Assembly (NCBI GenBank): GCA_945292135.1
Contig: CALYRA010000099.1
Location: 1-6,069, forward strand
Source of the DNA: an uncultured Dysgonomonas sp.
Lineage (GTDB): Bacteria; Bacteroidota; Bacteroidia; Bacteroidales; Dysgonomonadaceae
DNA: 6,069 bases
Direction: 5' to 3'
Of the stretch, positions 1 to 6,069 are shown in pieces; the stretch's first letter is position 1, and every line of letters starts with the position of its first letter. Made by a program: the position numbers and the translations under genes. A model generated the notes under the pieces. The model was not told where the DNA came from, ran no database searches, and was given only the letters and a program-made list of their open reading frames with translations.

Positions 1-106
1 CATAGAGAACCGTTCCAACCTCATCGAACTGAACACGGCTGTCGATGTTCTCCAATTGCATTTTGAGGATTTCGGAGACTTCGCTTGCTTTTATATTTTC
101 AGACAT
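1..106 (-). CDS. atpA: F1Fo ATP synthase subunit alpha, N-terminal fragment (cut by window edge)
   Basis: Only the first 35 codons are inside the window; the gene runs off the left edge. The ATG at 106-104 opens a frame beginning MSENIKASEVSEILKMQLEN and continuing through a VQFDEVGTVL segment. This matches the start of F1 alpha: an N-terminal helix that contacts the delta subunit, then the first strands of the beta-barrel domain. The nucleotide-binding domain lies outside the window. Alpha forms the alternating non-catalytic sites of the alpha3-beta3 hexamer on the cytoplasmic face. The gene follows atpH after 63 nt, the longest gap in this operon, which carries an inverted repeat. The start is preceded by AAATTTT with no Shine-Dalgarno sequence, as is usual in Bacteroidetes. 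Identification rests on a short stretch but is strongly supported by its place directly after delta. Confidence 0.9.
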   Translation of the reverse strand, partial: MSENIKASEVSEILKMQLENIDSRVQFDEVGTVLY

Positions 107-130
107 AAAATTTCATTTAATTTGATTCAT

Positions 131-162
131 TTAAGATAAATTTATCTAAGCTTTTATCTTAA
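131..162 (-). repeat. Inverted repeat / possible mRNA hairpin between atpH and atpA
   Basis: TTAAGATAAA (131-140) and TTTATCTTAA (153-162) are perfect reverse complements separated by 12 nt. In the minus-strand transcript they could form a 10-bp stem, nearly all A-U, between the atpH stop and the atpA start. A competing 14-bp self-complementary sequence, AGATAAATTTATCT (134-147), overlaps the 3' arm in transcript order, so two exclusive folds are possible. There is no GC-rich stem or clean U-run, so a strong intrinsic terminator is unlikely. A role in translation or mRNA processing is inference. Confidence 0.45.
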
Positions 163-169
163 GCACATT

Positions 170-718
170 TTAGTTAGCGCTTGCCGTCAATAATTGCTGA
201 CGTATCTTGTTCAATTGCGTTTTGATACTGGCATCGTATCGATATGTATCGACATATAATACAAAACCTCCCTCGATATCTGGATCTACTTCTACTTCAA
301 AGTCCAGATCTCCGGGTTTAATTTTTTGTACTAATGCTTTCATTTTTTGAACAACATCCTTATCTACGGGACTGGCTGTGACTAATTTTCCTGTATTTAT
401 ATGTTTAGAATCGTTATACAAATCGGCATAGCACAAAGCGATAGACTGAAGATAAACTTCACGCTTATGTGATATTACTAATTCTATAAAACGAACATAA
501 ACATCGCTAGGTTTTGCTCCAACGGCAGCTTTTATCAGATTTAGTTTATCTTGTATAGTCAAAGTAGGATTATCCATTGCCATACACAATTCCGAAACAT
601 TGGCAAATTGCTTTGCCAATAGTTTCATTTCGGAATATATCTTATCTTCGGCTTTTTGCGCTATGGCATACTCCAACAAGGCTTTAGCATATCGCTTCGA
701 AACCATTCCTACATTCAT
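170..718 (-). CDS. atpH: F1Fo ATP synthase subunit delta (OSCP homologue)
   Basis: This 182-residue protein has the usual length for delta, the stator subunit that sits on top of the alpha3-beta3 hexamer and links it to the peripheral stalk made of b. The N-terminal helical domain is recognisable from the KRYAKALLEYA segment near residues 8-18 and the conserved NP at residues 50-51. The C-terminal domain carries the family signature: GG at 150-151, followed by VDTYRYDASI and a final helix KTQLNKIRQQLL. The ATG at 718 is chosen over the in-frame ATG at 706 because homologues usually carry a few residues before the RYAKAL motif, and because it lies only 5 nt after the atpF stop, as expected for coupled cistrons. 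No Shine-Dalgarno sequence is apparent. Family assignment is secure. Confidence 0.96.
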   Translation of the reverse strand: MNVGMVSKRYAKALLEYAIAQKAEDKIYSEMKLLAKQFANVSELCMAMDNPTLTIQDKLNLIKAAVGAKPSDVYVRFIELVISHKREVYLQSIALCYADLYNDSKHINTGKLVTASPVDKDVVQKMKALVQKIKPGDLDFEVEVDPDIEGGFVLYVDTYRYDASIKTQLNKIRQQLLTASAN

Positions 719-723
719 AACAT

Positions 724-1224
724 TTAAGATTTAGATACTAAAGCCTCATCAACTAGGCGATCAATCATTGACATTTGTTCATCAGGATTTTTTAGAGATT
801 CACGAATTACTTTTTCGGCTACATTGACCGAAAGATCGGCTACCTGACGACGTATGTCACGGATAGCCTGTTCTTTTTCGGCTTGTATTTGCAATCGTAT
901 TTCTTCCAACTCTTTTCGTCCTGCTGTTTTTGCCTGCTCACGGGCTTCGGCAATAATGCGGTCACGTGTTTCGGCAGCTTCTTTCAAGATTTTCACCTGT
1001 TCAGTTTTAGCTGATGTCAAAATTTCATCGCTTTTTTCTTTTATTGAGGCTAATTGCTCATTTGCTTTCTGCGCTGAGTCTAATGAATCCTGAATATATG
1101 TTTTGCGTTGATTGACCATTTTGGTTATCACAGGGAATCCAAATTTAGCCAACAACCCAAAGACTATCAGGAAGGATAAAACCATCCAAAACAGAAGCCC
1201 GAAATCAGGTGTTAGTAAAGACAT
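724..1224 (-). CDS. atpF: F1Fo ATP synthase subunit b
   Basis: At 166 residues it fits the ordinary b subunit, the membrane-anchored stator that runs up the side of the enzyme to delta. Residues about 8-28 form one hydrophobic membrane helix. The typical FP (30-31) and the KM..QR patch (35-40) mark the cytoplasmic exit. From about residue 40 to 145 the protein is a long, charged, alanine- and glutamate-rich helix expected to form the right-handed coiled coil of the b dimer. The C-terminal AEKVIRESL segment resembles the delta-binding end. Only one b gene is present between c and delta, so the stalk is probably a b homodimer, not the b/b' pair of photosynthetic bacteria. It lies 27 nt after atpE and 5 nt before atpH. 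Confidence 0.96.
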   Translation of the reverse strand: MSLLTPDFGLLFWMVLSFLIVFGLLAKFGFPVITKMVNQRKTYIQDSLDSAQKANEQLASIKEKSDEILTSAKTEQVKILKEAAETRDRIIAEAREQAKTAGRKELEEIRLQIQAEKEQAIRDIRRQVADLSVNVAEKVIRESLKNPDEQMSMIDRLVDEALVSKS

Positions 1225-1251
1225 ATTTTTATTCTTTTAGATTTTGCTTTT

Positions 1252-1561
<310 letters not shown>

Positions 1562-2656
1562 TTAATGTTTTGAGGCATGATGTGGTTCTATTTGAGCCAA
1601 TCCGATAAATACGGCAGACAACATCGTAAAGACATATGCTTGTATGTAGGCAACCAATATTTCGACAAAATCTATAAATATAGTCAACAATACTGATACG
1701 AAAGTCATAGAACCACTAATTGCGGGACTTAAACTCGCTGTAACGAATATCAAACAAACTAATCCTAATACGATCGAGTGCCCTGCCAATATGTTGGCGA
1801 AAAGACGTATAATCAATGCGAAAGGCTTTGTAAAAATCCCAACTATTTCAATTGCGGGCATAATAGGTATTGGCAGTTTAAGCCATGTCGGAACGTCGGG
1901 ATTGATGATTTCCAGCCAATATTCTTTTGTCCCAAATATATTTACGATAAAGAATGTACATAATCCTAATACTAACGTAACGGCAATATTACCTGTTACA
2001 TTTGCTCCGCCCGGAAAGAATGGGATCAATCCCATAATATTGTTTATAAAGATAAAAAAGAATGCGGTAAGCAAATATGGCGAAAATTTTTGATAATTCT
2101 TTCCAACGCAAGGTTTTATAATATCGTCTTGTACGCTCATGATAAACATTTCCATAAAGCCGATAAAACCGCCCGGAGCTTTATAAACTCCTTCATTTTT
2201 CTGCTTTTTATACCAATTGGCTACTCCAATAATAATAAAAAGGAGTAGAATACTGCTAATAAACAAAGCTGCAACATTTTTCGTAATCGAAATATCCCAA
2301 GGGCGTACTTCTTCTCCTATCGCGCTTCTCTCTACTATTTTACCTTTATATTTTCCATCTGAAGCGATATAAAATCCATTATATGCTTCATGTCCATGAT
2401 GAAATTTAGCGGATGAGAAACAATGAAATCCTGAAATTTCACTGTATAAAATAATAGGCAATGGAATAGTGATATGGTTATCATTGATTGTTGTGATATG
2501 CCATTCATAAGCATCGCCGAGATGTTCTAATATTAGTTCTTTCACATCTATTGGCTCGCCATTTTCTTCCCCATGCTCTTCTGCTGCAAGCATAGGTTGC
2601 ATAGAGAATGTCAGGATAAAAACAAACGCGATTATACTTTTCAAATAGTTTTTCAT
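1562..2656 (-). CDS. atpB: F1Fo ATP synthase subunit a, with extracytoplasmic N-terminal domain
   Basis: Subunit a forms the two half-channels that carry protons to and from the c-ring. At 364 residues it is about 90 longer than the E. coli protein. Residues 1-25 look like a cleavable signal peptide (KNYLK, a hydrophobic run, then MLAAEE). Residues about 26-126 are a soluble, histidine-containing extracytoplasmic domain (FHHGHE at 85-90), and the first membrane helix follows at about 127-147. The conserved core is intact: FINNIMGLIPFFPG near 203-216, the essential arginine R284 in LIIRLFANILAGH, and IQAYVFTML with Q339. H293 and E332 occupy the positions of E. coli E219 and H245, the pairing seen in mitochondrial subunit 6. 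The ATG at 2656 lies 1 nt after the upstream stop, so translation is probably coupled. Confidence 0.96.
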   Translation of the reverse strand: MKNYLKSIIAFVFILTFSMQPMLAAEEHGEENGEPIDVKELILEHLGDAYEWHITTINDNHITIPLPIILYSEISGFHCFSSAKFHHGHEAYNGFYIASDGKYKGKIVERSAIGEEVRPWDISITKNVAALFISSILLLFIIIGVANWYKKQKNEGVYKAPGGFIGFMEMFIMSVQDDIIKPCVGKNYQKFSPYLLTAFFFIFINNIMGLIPFFPGGANVTGNIAVTLVLGLCTFFIVNIFGTKEYWLEIINPDVPTWLKLPIPIMPAIEIVGIFTKPFALIIRLFANILAGHSIVLGLVCLIFVTASLSPAISGSMTFVSVLLTIFIDFVEILVAYIQAYVFTMLSAVFIGLAQIEPHHASKH

Positions 2657-2657
2657 T

Positions 2658-3059
2658 CTATTCTTCTTTATTTTTTTCTTTCAAATGTTTCTCAATTTTG
2701 ACAAATGTACTGCTCTCAATGATAAGGAAAAATACATATAGTGAGCTAAAATTCAGTATAAACGTCTTTATATTCTCTTTTACCGCTAACGCGTATATTG
2801 TAGCAAATACCAATGCCAATAATATCTTTACGACTTTGGTCAGCATGTAAATATTTACTAGTTTCTTCTGTTCTATTTTATGGCTTTTTGATTCAACATA
2901 AGCCACTATAAAAACTTCCAATATTAAGAAAAAGAATAACGATGCGATATACCAGTTTAAATCAAACCCATCTTCAAAATGATATAATAATGTTCCAATC
3001 AATACTCCGCCAATAAGACCAAGAAATAGGACTGACATTATTATTTTATTTCTAAACAT
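2658..3059 (-). CDS. AtpI-like four-helix membrane protein of the atp operon
   Basis: This protein of 133 residues from the ATG at 3059 (139 if the TTG at 3077 is used) has four predicted membrane helices, at about residues 5-25, 36-55, 75-93 and 100-120 in ATG numbering. A strongly charged tail, KIEKHLKEKNKEE, follows. No catalytic motif is visible. It lies between atpC and atpB, with 1 nt to atpB. The four-helix layout and its place next to subunit a resemble AtpI (UncI), which helps assemble the c-ring, but sequence similarity cannot be judged by eye and the name is inferred from position and topology. The TTG directly abuts the atpC stop codon and would allow coupled translation. The ATG 18 nt further in is preferred because TTG starts are less common. 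Confidence 0.75.
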   Translation of the reverse strand: MFRNKIIMSVLFLGLIGGVLIGTLLYHFEDGFDLNWYIASLFFFLILEVFIVAYVESKSHKIEQKKLVNIYMLTKVVKILLALVFATIYALAVKENIKTFILNFSSLYVFFLIIESSTFVKIEKHLKEKNKEE

Positions 3060-3077
3060 AGCTATTCTGTTTTTCAA

Positions 3078-3326
3078 TCATTGAATACAGATTGTAACTA
3101 CGTTTTGACTCACTTCGGCTATGCCGCCTTGTACATCAACTGATTCTTCCTTTCCTTTTACTGTATAAGTTATAGTTCCGGCTTGTAAGGGAGATATCAA
3201 AGGAGCGTGATTATATTCCACACCGAATTTACCTAACAAACCGGGAATAACAACATCATTAACAGCGCCTGAGAAGATTTTCTTTTCAGCAGATATAATA
3301 TTCAATTGCAATTCCGAATTATTCAT
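3078..3326 (-). CDS. atpC: F1Fo ATP synthase subunit epsilon, short form without the C-terminal helical domain
   Basis: Epsilon binds gamma and the c-ring at the foot of the central stalk. These 82 residues cover only the N-terminal beta-sandwich. The hallmark segments are present: ISAEKKIFSG (11-20), the turn GKFGVEYNHAPLISPLQAG (32-50) and GGIAEVSQNVVTI (67-79). The protein ends at that last strand, where E. coli-type epsilon (about 135-140 residues) continues into two helices that can extend and inhibit ATP hydrolysis. The reading frame ends in a clean TGA, and the next gene encodes a membrane protein, so this does not look like a frameshifted longer gene. Short epsilon is, to my knowledge, usual in Bacteroidetes. 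It lies 32 nt after atpD, so beta and epsilon form the promoter-proximal pair. Confidence 0.94.
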   Translation of the reverse strand: MNNSELQLNIISAEKKIFSGAVNDVVIPGLLGKFGVEYNHAPLISPLQAGTITYTVKGKEESVDVQGGIAEVSQNVVTICIQ

Positions 3327-3358
3327 GTTTTTTTATTTTATTACAACTAAAATTGCCT

Positions 3359-4891
<1,533 letters not shown>

Positions 4892-4912
4892 TTATTATTT
4901 TCAATAAATTAA

Positions 4913-4942
4913 TCTATACGAAGAGACATATTAGTTAATCAA
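4913..4942 (-). repeat. Direct-repeat module, copy proximal to atpD (TTGATTAACT-N14-TATAGA)
   Basis: On the minus strand this reads TTGATTAACT, 14 nt of unrelated sequence, then TATAGA. The same 10-mer and a TATA hexamer at the same distance recur at 4985-5014. The layout resembles a sigma70-type -35/-10 pair (TTGATT, 18-nt spacer, TATAGA) or a duplicated regulator site. Neither role can be decided from sequence alone. Confidence 0.35.
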
Positions 4943-4984
4943 ACAACTATCATGATCTGTATGCTAAAAAATATATGTAAAACT

Positions 4985-5014
4985 ATTATATCTAACCGAT
5001 TCGCAGTTAATCAA
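4985..5014 (-). repeat. Direct-repeat module, copy distal to atpD (TTGATTAACT-N14-TATAAT)
   Basis: On the minus strand this reads TTGATTAACT, 14 nt, then a perfect TATAAT. TTGATT and TATAAT are 18 nt apart, acceptable for a sigma70-type promoter directed toward atpD, although the Bacteroidetes primary sigma factor generally prefers a different -33/-7 pattern. The copy lies exactly 72 bp from the first, and the sequence between the matching ends differs, so only the two ends are conserved. Confidence 0.35.
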
Positions 5015-5085
5015 CAAGCAGCTTATTGTATTTTTTTCGTATTTCTCTATCCGGTATAGAACACTTCTCGACTGAAATGTATGCA

Positions 5086-5093
5086 CAAATATA
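5086..5093 (-). promoter_or_regulatory. Candidate Bacteroidetes -7 promoter element for the atp operon
   Basis: The minus-strand sequence TATATTTG matches the Bacteroidetes -7 consensus TAnnTTTG exactly. No TTTG -33 element is found 19-21 nt upstream, which lowers confidence. Transcription from here would give atpD a leader of about 200 nt containing both 30-bp modules. Confidence 0.35.
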
Positions 5094-5115
5094 AAGAATA
5101 TTCATTTTTTAATCT

Positions 5116-5123
5116 TATTTTTG
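5116..5123 (+). promoter_or_regulatory. Candidate Bacteroidetes -7 promoter element for the saccharopine dehydrogenase-family gene
   Basis: TATTTTTG matches TAnnTTTG exactly and lies 80 nt upstream of the ATG at 5204, facing that gene. A convincing TTTG at the -33 position is absent. It is separated by only 22 bp from the oppositely facing minus-strand box, so the two promoters would share upstream DNA and could compete for polymerase. Confidence 0.35.
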
Positions 5124-5203
5124 CAAGAAAAAAATAAGTGTACTTACAACTTTTAAGCGTTAATTAACATTCAAGTTAAAATTTATTAATTGAGTAGAAA
5201 AAA

Positions 5204-6069
5204 ATGGGAAAAGTTTTAATAATAGGAGCAGGAGGAGTAGGAACAGTTGTTGCTCACAAGGTAGCTCAAAACTCTGATATCTTTAATGATATCATGTTGG
5301 CTAGCCGAACAAAATCTAAATGTGACGCTATCGCAAAAGCTATCGGGGGAAATAAAATAAAAACAGCACAAGTGGATGCTGACAATGTCGAAGAATTAAA
5401 AACTTTGTTTAACTCTTTCAAACCTGATTTAGTCATCAATGTGGCGCTGCCATATCAGGATCTGACTATTATGGATGCTTGTTTAGCTTGTGGCGTTAAT
5501 TATTTGGATACGGCAAACTACGAGCCTAAAGATGAAGCTAAATTTGAATATAAATGGCAATGGGCATATCAAGATAAATTTAAAGATGCCGGATTAACCG
5601 CCATACTTGGCTGTGGATTTGATCCGGGGGCTACAAGCGTATTTACAGCTTATGCCGCTAAGCACCATTTTGATGAAATACAATATTTAGATATTGTGGA
5701 TTGCAATGCGGGTGATCATGGTAAAGCTTTCGCAACAAACTTTAATCCTGAAATAAATATTAGAGAAGTAACTCAAAAAGGCAAATATTGGGAAAATGGA
5801 AAATGGGTTGAAACCGAACCTCATGAAATTCATAAACCTTTACATTATCCCGAAATCGGAGCTAAAGAGTCTTATGTAATCTATCATGAAGAGTTAGAAT
5901 CTTTAGTAAAAAACTTTCCGACCATAAAACGCGCTCGTTTTTGGATGACTTTCGGGCAGGAGTATCTTACACACCTTCGCGTAATACAAAATATTGGCAT
6001 GTCTCGAATCGATCCGGTGATGTACAATGGCGTTGAAATCATTCCTATCCAATTTTTAAAAGCAGTGCT
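5204..6069 (+). CDS. Saccharopine dehydrogenase-family protein, probable carboxy(nor)spermidine synthase, 3' end outside window
   Basis: An open frame starts at the ATG at 5204 and runs 288 codons without a stop to the window edge; the family is usually about 400 residues, so roughly a quarter is missing. The N-terminus MGKVLIIGAGGVGTVVAHKV is a Rossmann strand and dinucleotide-binding loop (G8, G10, G11, G13). Further family blocks are INVALPYQDLTIMDACLACG (78-97) with the following YLDTANYEP, and LGCGFDPGATSVF (135-147). These fit the LYS1-like carboxynorspermidine/carboxyspermidine dehydrogenase group. Those enzymes use NADPH to condense aspartate semialdehyde with a diamine, giving the carboxy-triamine that a decarboxylase turns into norspermidine or spermidine. 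A true saccharopine dehydrogenase is the main alternative. The gene is divergent from atpD, and an A-rich run, not a Shine-Dalgarno sequence, precedes the start. Confidence 0.85.
   Translation, partial: MGKVLIIGAGGVGTVVAHKVAQNSDIFNDIMLASRTKSKCDAIAKAIGGNKIKTAQVDADNVEELKTLFNSFKPDLVINVALPYQDLTIMDACLACGVNYLDTANYEPKDEAKFEYKWQWAYQDKFKDAGLTAILGCGFDPGATSVFTAYAAKHHFDEIQYLDIVDCNAGDHGKAFATNFNPEINIREVTQKGKYWENGKWVETEPHEIHKPLHYPEIGAKESYVIYHEELESLVKNFPTIKRARFWMTFGQEYLTHLRVIQNIGMSRIDPVMYNGVEIIPIQFLKAV

Noticed and set aside
131..162. The inverted repeat before atpA as an intrinsic terminator.
   Set aside because: The stem is almost all A-U with no following U-tract, and a stop here would separate atpA from the operon it belongs to.
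854..1093. A 79-codon plus-strand frame antisense to atpF.
   Set aside because: It lies fully inside a well-supported gene on the other strand, and its serine- and cysteine-rich product is typical of the antisense of a Glu/Ala/Lys-rich coiled coil.
1778..2093. Two overlapping plus-strand frames of 61 and 100 codons antisense to atpB.
   Set aside because: Both are contained in the conserved core of subunit a, which explains the open frames.
4952..5059. A 35-codon plus-strand frame starting with ATG in the intergenic region, with three cysteines and a hydrophobic end.
   Set aside because: It has no recognisable start context or motif, its length is ordinary for chance, and it lies over the putative atp leader modules.
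5046..5060. Small hairpin TCTAT-CCGGT-ATAGA as part of a riboswitch in the atp leader.
   Set aside because: A single 5-bp stem with no surrounding conserved architecture is not enough to support a structured RNA.

Overview
The window is a segment of a low-GC, AT-rich Bacteroidetes chromosome, most likely order Bacteroidales. The evidence is the F1Fo ATP synthase operon itself. It has the rearranged order beta-epsilon-(AtpI-like)-a-c-b-delta-alpha, an a subunit with a signal peptide and a large extracytoplasmic N-terminal domain, an epsilon subunit of only 82 residues, and genes without obvious Shine-Dalgarno sequences. A genus (for example a Dysgonomonas-like organism) is only a guess.

Layout. 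Positions 1-4873 are one minus-strand operon, transcribed from right to left: atpD (4873-3359), atpC (3326-3078), a four-helix membrane protein in the atpI position (3059 or 3077 to 2658), atpB (2656-1562), atpE (1509-1252), atpF (1224-724), atpH (718-170) and the first 35 codons of atpA (106-1, cut by the window edge). Several junctions are tight (0-17, 1 and 5 nt). The junctions before atpE (52 nt) and atpA (63 nt) are longer and very AT-rich, and the one before atpA holds a perfect 10-bp inverted repeat. No terminator is seen inside the operon, which continues past the left edge (atpG would be expected there).

Positions 4874-5203 are a 330-bp divergent intergenic region with no convincing gene. 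It holds one Bacteroidetes-type -7 box facing each way, and a duplicated 30-bp module (TTGATTAACT followed by a TATA hexamer) 72 bp apart in the putative atpD leader. From 5204 to the right edge, on the plus strand, is the first 288 codons of a saccharopine dehydrogenase-family enzyme, probably carboxy(nor)spermidine synthase of polyamine synthesis.

How the genes work together. AtpB and AtpE form the proton path and rotor. AtpF and AtpH form the stator that holds the AtpA/AtpD catalytic hexamer, and AtpC is part of the central stalk. The AtpI-like protein probably helps assemble the c-ring or Fo. The c-ring residues point to protons rather than sodium as the coupling ion. The window is essentially a conserved housekeeping locus. 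I see no clear new system; the points of interest are lineage-specific features of the ATP synthase and unexplained structure in the non-coding DNA.
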